Shown here one piece after another: positions 19,949-28,005 of a DNA stretch of 49,899 bases (position 1 is the first letter of the stretch; every line of letters starts with the position of its first letter). Position numbers and translations under genes: made by a program. Origin of the DNA: Taibaiella sp. (lineage in GTDB: Bacteria; Bacteroidota; Bacteroidia; Chitinophagales; Chitinophagaceae); contig JAHHDV010000011.1 in NCBI GenBank assembly GCA_019739295.1, positions 50,001-99,899 of the forward strand. The letters run 5' to 3'. The notes beneath the pieces were generated by a model, which searched no databases, was not told the DNA's origin, and worked only from the letters and a program-made list of their open reading frames with translations.

Positions 19949-21658
19949 ATGAAGAAAATCCTGTTTTGCCTTCTGTTTGCTGCCATTTGTTCCTTTGGAT
20001 CTCAGGTGCAGGCTCAAGTACCTGTTTACCCATTGATGTCTGAATACATCAATCCTCCTTCCAGCAGTGGAGCTGGGGCTGCCAGCTTTTGTTATGTGTC
20101 CAATTATCATTTTGAAGCTGCACCATTTAGCTACATTGTTACACCAATGACTCCTACAAGTCCTGCTGTGATCAGCTATGATCCCAGCGATCTGTATGTA
20201 TGGGCCTGGAGCAATACCAATGTGGGAACCGGAGGATGCGGCATTGGATGGAAAAGAACTGTGATCGGAGACCCAACAAATATTGTTGATGACGGTTTTT
20301 TAGTCCTGGATAAGCATGTCTATTATCCCGAAGTAGCCTTTATTCGAGGCAATGATCAATTGTTTTATATAGTATTGGCATATTATCGTTCCCGGGACTA
20401 CCATGACATTGGTGTATCCGGACACTTTTATGATATTTATAGATGGGAATCGACGGGTATCACACCAGTCTCCGTCAATGTGCCTTTAAGCTCCGAAATC
20501 GCACCCAGGAGGATCAGCATAGATGCACATTTGAATTATGGTCTGGTGATGGCCTGGGAAACCTCAGAAGGCCTGAGGGTCAAAGCAATGCAATCCGGAG
20601 GTATCAACCTGACCATAGGCCCCATCTTACCGGTTACCAGTGCACCAACCGGCTTAGATCCTGATGTGGCTTTTTCTCATGAAGGTTCATCGCCAGATGA
20701 TCTTCATGTCCGGCTTTTGTATTGTGTTCCTTCATTGGGAACAACAGCAGAATATACTATATCATGGCGTAATTTTTATGACCTTTTTACAGGTACTGGG
20801 GTTGCATTTTTTTTGGATTATTTTACGACGCTAAATTATACCCCATCTTCCCATTTTACAGGGAATGTGATGCATCACCTCGACTGCCCGGATCATTCCC
20901 TCTTAAAAAGGTGGGCATTCACCTATTATAATTCGTTTTTAGACAGGGTTCAATTATTCAACTGGAATCCAGGAACATCTTCAGTTTTAAATACTGATAT
21001 AACCGGCGCATATTTTACAGCAGCGGATTGGTCTTTTGGAAGTAATACCTTGGCTTATGACAAGGAGACAAACTTGATACATGTGGGATTTTTTGCCTAT
21101 AAGTCCCCGTCTTCCACATCACTGATGCCTACGGGCTTTGCTGCTGTGACCTATTTTGAAACCGGGACCAAGCTCGGTGTTCCTAATGAGTTTAAAGTGA
21201 TCAACAATACGCCTTATACTCCCTGGGGGAGCTCCATTTCCTTTTCCAAGCAAAATGATAATACCAACCAGGTATTTATTTCTTACCCTGCCCGGATTGG
21301 TGTTTCGAGTGTAGCCGAAGTTCGTCACAAGCATGCTATGGTGCCGACAGCTTACGGTAATATGTCTGCCGGGGTGAACATCGATGAACAAACAGGGTTT
21401 ACTGCCCAGGTAGTACCGAACCCAATTGGCGAACAATTTGAATTAAGGGTTAAAGGAGATCTGTTCTACCAATATGATGCGGTGTTGACAGATATTTCCG
21501 GGAAGACTATTTCTAATTGCAGCGGTCGTCTTACTGAAATCAGTTCACAGCTCAGCTTTGAAACCCGTGCTTTGCCGGCCGGCATGTATTTCATAAATTT
21601 GACACAGTATAAAGGTTCAGATGTCCAGAGAACCCAAATCAAATTAGTTAAAAATTAA
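19949..21658 (+). CDS. T9SS cargo protein A (unknown function)
   Basis: A 569-residue exported protein: signal peptide at residues 1-24 (cleavage near VQAQ), a long beta-strand-rich middle with many Tyr/Trp/Gly residues that suggests a beta-propeller, and a C-terminal T9SS type A sorting domain (PNPIGEQFELRV, ALPAGMYFINL, QIKLVKN). I do not recognise a catalytic motif. It is paralogous to the gene at 25837: both have the same promoter leader, a similar start and shared segments such as LHLDCPD/HHLDCPD. It is followed 11 bases later by cargo protein B, likely one transcript. The sorting domain predicts outer-membrane export through the PorT-containing system. Confidence 0.8.
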   Translation: MKKILFCLLFAAICSFGSQVQAQVPVYPLMSEYINPPSSSGAGAASFCYVSNYHFEAAPFSYIVTPMTPTSPAVISYDPSDLYVWAWSNTNVGTGGCGIGWKRTVIGDPTNIVDDGFLVLDKHVYYPEVAFIRGNDQLFYIVLAYYRSRDYHDIGVSGHFYDIYRWESTGITPVSVNVPLSSEIAPRRISIDAHLNYGLVMAWETSEGLRVKAMQSGGINLTIGPILPVTSAPTGLDPDVAFSHEGSSPDDLHVRLLYCVPSLGTTAEYTISWRNFYDLFTGTGVAFFLDYFTTLNYTPSSHFTGNVMHHLDCPDHSLLKRWAFTYYNSFLDRVQLFNWNPGTSSVLNTDITGAYFTAADWSFGSNTLAYDKETNLIHVGFFAYKSPSSTSLMPTGFAAVTYFETGTKLGVPNEFKVINNTPYTPWGSSISFSKQNDNTNQVFISYPARIGVSSVAEVRHKHAMVPTAYGNMSAGVNIDEQTGFTAQVVPNPIGEQFELRVKGDLFYQYDAVLTDISGKTISNCSGRLTEISSQLSFETRALPAGMYFINLTQYKGSDVQRTQIKLVKN

Positions 21659-21669
21659 AGATCCTGGTA

Positions 21670-22944
21670 ATGAAAAAGTTCATTTTCATATTTTCCATTT
21701 TGTGGATTTCCTCCTTTATGGGAAATGCTCAATCCTTCCTGTATGAGTTGGAAGATAGCTTATCAGCTGATGACCTGGTCAGGGTGATTAAAGGATCGGG
21801 TATAGATACTTTTTTCAATGCACAGGTGGGACATTGTGGCCCCAGGCAGAGAGGGAGATTTGATGCCCATGGGCAACCCAATGATCTTGGAATGGATGCC
21901 GGAATTATCCTATCAAACTATTGTGTAAAAACCGACTCCTCTATTATGATGACTCCAGAACAGCCTTATTTAAGAGGTTTGGGTTTCCCCCAGTATGCAA
22001 GCGGTGGTCATTATCCAACAGGAGCAGGAGGGGGGTTGCAGGATGATCCTGACGAAACCGGTATCCCTGAAATCGATACTACAATTATTGGCATATATGA
22101 ATCATTACCACCTCCTAATCACGCAGATTGGGCTGGATCGGATGGCAATTGCTTTACCCAATTCCGGTGCGGGCTGAGTTTTGATTTTATCCCCACAGGG
22201 GACACCATCAGTTTCAGGTATGTTTTTGCTTCTGATAATTATCCTGAATTAAAAACTTGTGCGCCTGATTTTGATGCTTTCTTTGCTCTTTTGAGTGGAC
22301 CGGGGTTAGAAGGAAAGGAAAATATTGCAGTAGTTCCAGGGACAGATGTCCTGGTCGGTTCAAATACGATTAGTAATTATCCCATGTATGGTGGAGGTCC
22401 TGTTGAATACTGTACCAGCATCCATGAAGATGCTCCGTTCTCAGAATATTATATTGATAACTGGGTACTGCTTAGTGATCATGTACCTTACAATGGGTTT
22501 ACTACTGTTTTAGAGACCAAATACGCGGTAACCCCCTGTGATACTTATCGTATTGAGTTAACAGTAAATGGGCTTTCAGGTAATGTTCATGGGCTTATTG
22601 AAGCGGGGAGTTTCAAAAGCAATGGAGAAGTACAGAAATGCGGCGATACAGCCAGTTCTGTTTCAGGGTCCTTAGGAGAATTACCATTCTGTATGGCATA
22701 TCCAAGTCCTTTTACCAGTACCCTTCAGATCAAGTTACAGGGGAATACCTCTGTCAGCTCATTATACCATGTCGGTATCACGGATATCACCGGAAGAGAC
22801 TTTTTCAGGGAAGAAGGCAGCCTGCTCAGTATCAACCTGAAGCTGACAGATATCGGTTCCCGGCTATCCCCCGGTGTCTATTTTCTCCGCGTGGAAGACA
22901 AGAGTTCAGGGAGGGTACAGATGCTGAAGGTAGTGAAAGAATAA
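21670..22944 (+). CDS. T9SS cargo protein B with choice-of-anchor L domain
   Basis: A 424-residue exported protein. Residues 1-20 are a signal peptide (cleavage at GNAQ). The middle is a choice-of-anchor L domain: GIDTFFNAQVG, LGMDAGIILSN, CGLSFDFIPTGDTISFRYVFASDNYPE, NIAVVPGTDV and TPCDTYRIELTVNG. The end is a T9SS type A sorting domain (YPSPFTSTLQIKL, LSPGVYFLRVED, MLKVVKE). Such domains are typical of large surface proteins; the function is unknown. It is cotranscribed with protein A. A fragment of a second copy remains at 25357-25455. Confidence 0.85.
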   Translation: MKKFIFIFSILWISSFMGNAQSFLYELEDSLSADDLVRVIKGSGIDTFFNAQVGHCGPRQRGRFDAHGQPNDLGMDAGIILSNYCVKTDSSIMMTPEQPYLRGLGFPQYASGGHYPTGAGGGLQDDPDETGIPEIDTTIIGIYESLPPPNHADWAGSDGNCFTQFRCGLSFDFIPTGDTISFRYVFASDNYPELKTCAPDFDAFFALLSGPGLEGKENIAVVPGTDVLVGSNTISNYPMYGGGPVEYCTSIHEDAPFSEYYIDNWVLLSDHVPYNGFTTVLETKYAVTPCDTYRIELTVNGLSGNVHGLIEAGSFKSNGEVQKCGDTASSVSGSLGELPFCMAYPSPFTSTLQIKLQGNTSVSSLYHVGITDITGRDFFREEGSLLSINLKLTDIGSRLSPGVYFLRVEDKSSGRVQMLKVVKE

Positions 22945-22948
22945 ATAC

Positions 22949-22977
22949 AAAGCCTCATGGGTACAGCGAGGCTTTTT
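22949..22977 (+). terminator. terminator after cargo protein B
   Basis: An 8-bp stem (22949-22956 with 22968-22975) is followed by T residues. A diverged copy lies at 25464-25495. Confidence 0.75.
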
Positions 22978-22999
22978 GTTCGTACGTCTGAATGCTTGA

Positions 23000-23300
23000 A
23001 TTGAATAAATCTACCTTTAAGGGTTATCTCGTTTCAGATTCAGAACCGGATAAGAGTAGCATTGAAATCCCTCTCTCATTTGGGGAGGATTTGGGACGTT
23101 TTTTAGTCAAACAAGAATAAAAACCTGAGTTCGGAGGATAATCGAAAGTTCAGTTTTAATGTGATTCAGGATAATCTTGAATGCAGGAAGACCGGGTTTT
23201 ATTTCCTGTTCTTGGCATTAAACACTTACACGCAACTCCAATACCCACCAGGTTTTGGAGTTTTGTATTTTAAATTTGGGATGTGATTTTCTGAACGATG
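23000..23300. repeat. duplicated spacer with tRNA-Leu tail copy
   Basis: Positions 23010-23060 match 25530-25577. Positions 23080-23170 (GGACGTTTTT, then AATGTGATTC) match 27530-27615. Positions 23213-23296 match the 3' end and trailer of tRNA-Leu (TTCCTGTTCT.GGCA, CTTACAC, CCAATAC, GGTTTTGGAGTTTTGT, GATTTTCTGA). The terminator stem has decayed. No gene is visible here. Confidence 0.65.
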
Positions 23301-23440
23301 AAATACTTTTATGAATTTATCAAACTTTTTGAAGTAGGTTCTCAAATTAAAGTCGGGTTGGGATCATTGGGAATCTCTTTCTGAATGTTCAAATTGAATC
23401 TCTGAGGTTCATTCGAAAAATTTCTTTCTCAGTTATTTCA

Positions 23441-23460
23441 TTTCCGTTTCGAAACGGAAA
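23441..23460. promoter_or_regulatory. 20-bp perfect palindrome, possible operator
   Basis: The half site TTTCCGTTTC is followed directly by its exact reverse complement. It lies in the 490-bp gap (23301-23795) before the small lipoprotein and sigma factor genes. No T run follows, so a protein binding site is more likely than a terminator. Nothing else is recognised in this gap. Confidence 0.4.
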
Positions 23461-23795
23461 CCGGCCACTCTTTTATTGATTGAATTTTAGCACTAAAGCT
23501 TAATAGAACCCGTTTAAGGCCTACCTCCATGATAGATAATCCCCGAAGCCTGTTTGCATGTAAAATGTACGAGTCATTTCAGATGCCGATCTGTTTTCTT
23601 TCGTTAATGAATCTTCTGTAGACATGATTTGAGAAAACATGTTTTATATATTTGATTGTTATATGCAAGTACGCGGCCGAACTGACCAACATCAAGATGG
23701 TCGCCTGAAAAATATTTTTTACGGGCTGTGATATTTAGACCCTTTGTGCGAATAATTAAGAAAATGGAAAATTGAACCTCTAATTATTTAATCGA

Positions 23796-23994
23796 ATGAA
23801 AAACAGAAAAAAACACAATCTTTGCTATTGTCATTATCCTGACACTGACACTGGCCACAGGATGTGGCATAACAATCACAAGAAACCACTATTATGCTTG
23901 TCCTGACCAAGGTGTAAAGAAATCAGACAGGAAAGAAGCACAAATCAATTACTCTGTTAACACACTGGCAGATAACAAGAATGGAAATAATTGA
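23796..23994 (+). pseudogene. small putative lipoprotein, one frameshift
   Basis: A tentative gene of about 65 residues. ATG at 23796 opens MKNRK; removing one A from the seven-A run at 23807-23813 leads into NTIFAIVIILTLTLATGCG, a good lipoprotein signal with lipobox cysteine, followed by a short polar tail (YYACPDQGVKKSDRKEAQ). It ends at 23994, overlapping the sigma factor start by 14 bases. Without the correction no protein is made. The overlap and signal support it, but the size and the need for a correction keep confidence low. Confidence 0.4.
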
Positions 23995-24493
23995 TAAGTC
24001 CGACATATTTCTTACAGTTGTTCAATCAAATAAAGGTATCCTTTACAAGATAGCAAACTCGTATTGCAAAAATGTTGAAGACCGAAAAGACCTCGTTCAG
24101 GAAATTATTGTTCAATTATGGAAATCGTTTGATGATTATGACGATAACTTCAAGCATTCAACCTGGATGTATCGGATTTCATTGAATGTGGCTATATCAT
24201 TTTACCGAAAAGAGAATAGCAGAAGGAAAATATCAAATCCTTTAAAAGACGGAATTATCCATTTTCCGGAAAATGACGGTTTTGATGATAAGGAAACTGA
24301 TCTGGGTATTTTACAACGGCTGATTTCGCAATTGAAAGATTTGGATAAAGCATTAATGCTGCTTTACTTGGAAGAAAAGAGTCATAAAGAGATTTCCCAG
24401 ATTATTGGTATTTCGGAAACCAATGTGGCCACTAAAATAAACCGCATCAAAAACAGCTTCAAACAAAAATTCACTCAACTTAAACATCAATAA
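23981..24493 (+). CDS. ECF-type RNA polymerase sigma factor
   Basis: A 170-residue sigma-70 family protein with region 2 (NSYCKNVEDRKDLVQEIIVQLWKSF, then STWMYRISLNVAISFYRKE) and region 4 (LYLEEKSHKEISQIIGISETNVATKINRIKNSF). No region 3 or extra domain is seen, as expected for ECF factors. It is followed one base later by a membrane protein gene that may encode its anti-sigma factor. The pair sits between the duplicated T9SS loci and is more AT-rich than they are, suggesting separate arrival. Confidence 0.92.
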   Translation: MEIIDKSDIFLTVVQSNKGILYKIANSYCKNVEDRKDLVQEIIVQLWKSFDDYDDNFKHSTWMYRISLNVAISFYRKENSRRKISNPLKDGIIHFPENDGFDDKETDLGILQRLISQLKDLDKALMLLYLEEKSHKEISQIIGISETNVATKINRIKNSFKQKFTQLKHQ

Positions 24494-24494
24494 A

Positions 24495-25172
24495 ATGGAA
24501 AATACGGAATTGATTATCATTTGGAAACAACAAAATGTCAAAATCGAAAAAGCATTAGCAATTAATGAACTGCTATTAAAAGAAGCTATTAATGACAAAG
24601 CCAGGACTTCTTTGAAATCATTGATAAAATTAAAAACAACAGGAATTATTGCTTTTGTACTTTATCTGCTTCTTTTAAGTTATGCGTTGGTTTATGCTTT
24701 GTCCAACTACTCTTCTGCCTGGAATTATTTTATTGTTTCAATTTCAGTAATCGCTTTAGTTAACGTAAAAGGGTTTGCAGACTATGTGAAGCATCTTGTC
24801 TGGACTAACAATATCAATTATAATGGCAGTATAATGGAAATTCAGCAACAATTATCAAGACTGCAATTATCCATAATTAGCCACGCTAAAACAATGTGTT
24901 TTCAGTTTCCTTTTTACACCACGTTCTATTTAACCAATCAATGGTTTCCACAGGAAGTCGGATTTGGATACATAATTTTTCAGACAGTCTTGACAGGTGC
25001 TTTCATATATTTCAGCTATTGGTTATACAAAAACCACAAACCGGAAAACTTAAACAAAAAATGGTTCCGGAATATGATTTCAGGTTCGAGCGGTAAATCA
25101 GTGATGAAAGCAATGGAACTTTATAAGGAAATGGAAGCGTTTAATAGAGATGAAGAGAGCACCGGCACATAA
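24495..25172 (+). CDS. membrane protein following the sigma factor (possible anti-sigma role)
   Basis: A 225-residue protein. The N-terminal 45 residues are soluble and helical (ELIIIWKQQNVKIEKALAINELLLKEAI). Hydrophobic segments follow at about 50-72, 77-95 and 155-180. The C-terminus is charged. I know no named domain. Its position directly after the sigma gene, cytoplasmic N-terminus and membrane anchoring fit an anti-sigma factor or sensor, but the typical zinc-binding HxxxCxxC is absent, so this is inference. Confidence 0.6.
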   Translation: MENTELIIIWKQQNVKIEKALAINELLLKEAINDKARTSLKSLIKLKTTGIIAFVLYLLLLSYALVYALSNYSSAWNYFIVSISVIALVNVKGFADYVKHLVWTNNINYNGSIMEIQQQLSRLQLSIISHAKTMCFQFPFYTTFYLTNQWFPQEVGFGYIIFQTVLTGAFIYFSYWLYKNHKPENLNKKWFRNMISGSSGKSVMKAMELYKEMEAFNRDEESTGT

Positions 25173-25356
25173 CAAGGTATTGCCAAGAGCGGAGCAGAAC
25201 GACTTGGATTAGGCATTGTGCAACTTTCGCTCTTTAATTGAATTAGTGCTAAAAATTCAGTTCAATCAGAATTTCACCTTTTACTCAATAGTCCCGGCCG
25301 TGGCCATTTTATTTGGAATCAATCTTTTACCAGCAGAATTGATTAAAGCAATTATC
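25173..25356. other. spacer with degenerate palindromic sequence
   Basis: After the membrane protein gene, CACATAACAAGG (25166-25177) and GCATTGTGCAAC (25213-25224) bracket a partly self-complementary stretch containing CCAAG and CTTGG. Similar folded elements often follow accessory genes in Bacteroidota. I cannot assign a function. Confidence 0.3.
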
Positions 25357-25455
25357 TGACATTAGTACTTTAATCCGCGGGATCTTACTCCTCGGGGTTT
25401 CAGGATGGAAGATAAGAATGCAGCGGGATACAGGTACTGGAGGTGACAAAAAGAA
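25357..25455 (+). pseudogene. 3' remnant of a second cargo gene B
   Basis: The sequence aligns with the last ~100 bases of the gene at 21670. CGTGGAAGACAAGAG in the intact gene corresponds to GATGGAAGATAAGAA here, followed by GTACAG/ATACAGG and an AAAGAATAAA end. A short deletion and frameshifts destroy the frame. The decayed copy of the B terminator follows at 25464. Only the 3' end remains; the rest has been lost or replaced by the sigma factor segment. Confidence 0.65.
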
Positions 25456-25463
25456 TAAAATAT

Positions 25464-25660
25464 AAAAGCCTTACTATACACAGTGGGGCTTTTTTGTTTG
25501 CACACTTTGAGCACTATGCAACGGACTAGGAAAATCTTAAGGGTAGCTCATTTCCGGTTCAGAAATGATAAGGGTAAAACGATATTCAGCATTTGGAGAA
25601 GTATCAGGCTGGATTGGGGGACTTTTTCTGTATGCCCGGGGATCCCTGATTTTCCGGTGT
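25464..25660 (+). repeat. copy of terminator and spacer downstream of cargo gene B
   Basis: The terminator copy occupies 25464-25495 (AAAAGCC with GGCTTTT). Positions 25500-25577 match 22985-23056 with short gaps (CTTAAGGGTAGCTCATTTC against TTTAAGGGTTATCTCGTTTC). The open frame at 25483-25728 lies in this repeat and is not a gene. Confidence 0.6.
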
Positions 25661-25674
25661 GCCTTACACCCAGG

Positions 25675-25836
25675 CATAACATTTACTTGATTTGCTATTC
25701 TTGTTATAAAATTTTATATTTGTTGTAAAAGTGTCATTGTAATGTTCCGGTAGTGTAAATACGGGTTTTTGAAATCGAAGATTAATTGAATCAACAGATA
25801 GTCACCTATTTATTTATTTTATAATTTTTGAACACT
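25675..25836 (+). promoter_or_regulatory. promoter and long leader of cargo gene A' (copy 2)
   Basis: A TATATTTG box at 25715-25722 and a leader of about 110 bases are homologous to 19790-19948 (TTGATTTG, GTTATAAAA, TATATTTGTTGT, CGGTAGTGTAAA, then the TATTTATTTAT block). Conservation of a non-coding leader while spacers decayed suggests that it is used. Confidence 0.6.
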
Positions 25837-27487
25837 ATGAAAAAAAAAACTGTTTTACCTGCTATCTGCAGGAATGTTGTTTGCCAGCCAGGCCGACGCC
25901 CTGCTGATACCGCCTGTGGCAGCGGAGTATGCACTACCGTTGGCAAGCTTTAACGTTATACGCATCCCTGGACATGTATCTGCGTATTCCATTGAAAATG
26001 TCTCGTTCGATATGTTGGGTACCGGTACGCTTTTCCAGCCCCAGCACCTGGAGGTATATGCCTGGGACCCGGATAACCTAACCCCCGCCGGTATCCGTTG
26101 GGTAAGGAGAGATGCTGCCTGGAATATAGTTGATGCAGGATATATTACCACACCGGATATAAAAATGTCCTACCAGGTCGGTATCCTGCAGGACGATGTC
26201 GGTAATACCTTTGTTATCGCTGCATGGAAAGGGAACTACCTGACGAATAATGGTGTCTTTTACGAAACCTATTTGTGGACGCCTACAGGGTTGGTTGCTT
26301 CTACGCTTCCCACTGAAATAATTGTAGGTTCCCTCCCTCTGCCAACCAATACCGGGGTCAGGCGCGTGAGCATGGACTGTTATAGATTAAAGAAAGCAGT
26401 TGTGGTTTTTGACGACATTCATATCAGTAGTTTAGGGCATATCAATGCCTGTGTGTTCAATATGGGTTTAGGCCTGACGGTCAGCAATACCATTTATGTA
26501 GCTGGCGCCGGTGGGTCGTGCCAATCTCCGGACGTGAGTCTCGGCAATAATGGTAATACGGTACGCATTGCTTATATAGACGCCCCGGCTTTTCCCATTA
26601 CCCCGCCTCATGATATTTATGTTTCCAGTGTGAACTTCAGTACGATAGCTTCTGCTCCCGATGGTGCAATGATCCCTTTTGCTCCGGACAGCTATCTTCC
26701 CGGTGCGACCACCGAGCTTGCTTCACTTTTGCATATAGACTGCCCGGATAATTTTGGCTCGGATATCTGGTCTCTGGCATATCTGCAGGATCCAAACAGG
26801 GTTATCGCCCATACCAAGCGGCCATCTTCTGCTCTGGTCTCCACCCCGGTGAGTGTACCTGGCTATACAGGTTATGCCAACCCTGTGGTTTCCTACGGGC
26901 AGAACGGGAATATCATTGTGTATGGTTGGTATTCTTCGGATCAGAATACCTATATAGCTACACAATTATCGAATAACGGTACCACATTCCTGCCACCTAC
27001 CATGCCGGGCACTTTCTACGATATTCCTTTATCCACCCCGTTCATCCCGGCTTCTACCTTTTATAAGGACTTCCTGGCTTTCAGCACCAATAGTGATAAT
27101 TCCCGGCTGTCCATGGGTTACCTGGTCACTGACGGAGGCAGTCCTTCATATTATGATCTGAGAAGCAAGAACGTTAACTGGCTGCCGGCTGCGATGAGAA
27201 GCGAAGGGCTCATACCTCCTGATGATAACGTTATGATAAGTGTAGCAGCGGTTCCAAATCCTTTTACCCATAAGATCTCCCTGTCTGTTCAGCCTTATGA
27301 TGGCGAACCGGTGAATATCAGGATGGTCGATATAACGGGAAAGGTGCTGCTGGACCTGCAGGGACAGGATCTTTTCTCTGTGAACCGGAGTCTGGACATG
27401 TTCAGCCACAGCTTGCCGCCAGGAAATTATTTTATCAATGTAGATATTAAGGATGTACATTCTATCCTTAAAATAGTCAAGCTCTAA
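25837..27487 (+). pseudogene. T9SS cargo protein A' (paralogue of A), one frameshift in the signal peptide
   Basis: From ATG 25837 the sequence runs into ten A residues (25840-25849). Read as written, the frame is wrong, but with nine A it encodes a signal peptide (MKKKLFYLLSAGMLFASQADA) joined to the open frame that follows from 25874. The protein of about 549 residues has a Tyr/Gly-rich beta middle like protein A and a C-terminal T9SS sorting domain (VPNPFTHKISLSV, SLPPGNYFINVDI, ILKIVKL). The run length could also vary in the cell, switching export on or off, but sequencing error is the simpler reading. No catalytic motif is recognised. Confidence 0.75.
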
Positions 27488-27897
27488 TACGGATCAATGA
27501 TGAGAAAAAGATCCTGATCTTGATTTGTTTGGTGAGGGTTTCGGACGTTTTTCAATCAGCCATACCCTAAAACCTTTATTCGGGAATAATCAGGAAGCTC
27601 CTTCTTATGTGATTGCAGAGAGGCGGATATTGCCTGTTCCGGACACCTGAACTTTTTACAGAACCCCTATGCTTACAAGGTATTGGGGTTTTGTGTTTGG
27701 GACATGGTTTTCTGAGCTTTGTAGGATTCCCTAATGAATTAAATACGCTATTGAATCTTTTCCTGACTGGGCACAAGAAGGTAAGGAAATAGTGCTTCAT
27801 TAGCCGGTTCTTCAGCGTTCCTGTATATATAGGGTGCAATCCCGATCATGGTAATCAAACTTAATCCTGAAAATATTACTAAGATTGAATTAATTCA
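27488..27897. repeat. spacer with second tRNA-Leu tail copy
   Basis: Positions 27530-27615 correspond to 23080-23170. Positions 27640-27715 carry a second degraded copy of the tRNA-Leu trailer, with ACAAGGTATTGGGGTTTTGTG (27674-27694) nearly identical to the terminator arm at 19735-19752 and then GGTTTTCTGA. The short open frame at 27576-27839 on the minus strand is not family-like. Confidence 0.6.
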
Positions 27898-27970
27898 ATG
27901 TATATACAAAAGGAACACGCTCTATATGACTCAATGCACCTGAGTCTCATCTCATTTATAAATTTAAAAC

Positions 27971-27978
27971 TATCTTTG
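27971..27978 (+). promoter_or_regulatory. promoter -7 box of the cystathionine beta-synthase gene (TATCTTTG)
   Basis: It matches TAnnTTTG 27 bases before the ATG at 28006. It lies inside the longer open frame that starts at 27898, so it argues for the shorter protein. Confidence 0.6.
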
Positions 27979-28005
27979 TGCCCTGTATTTGAAATAAAAT
28001 ATAAT

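Noticed and set aside
25483..25728. 81-codon frame before cargo A'
   Set aside because: It lies in the duplicated terminator/spacer/promoter region, and the matching region after 22944 has no such frame.
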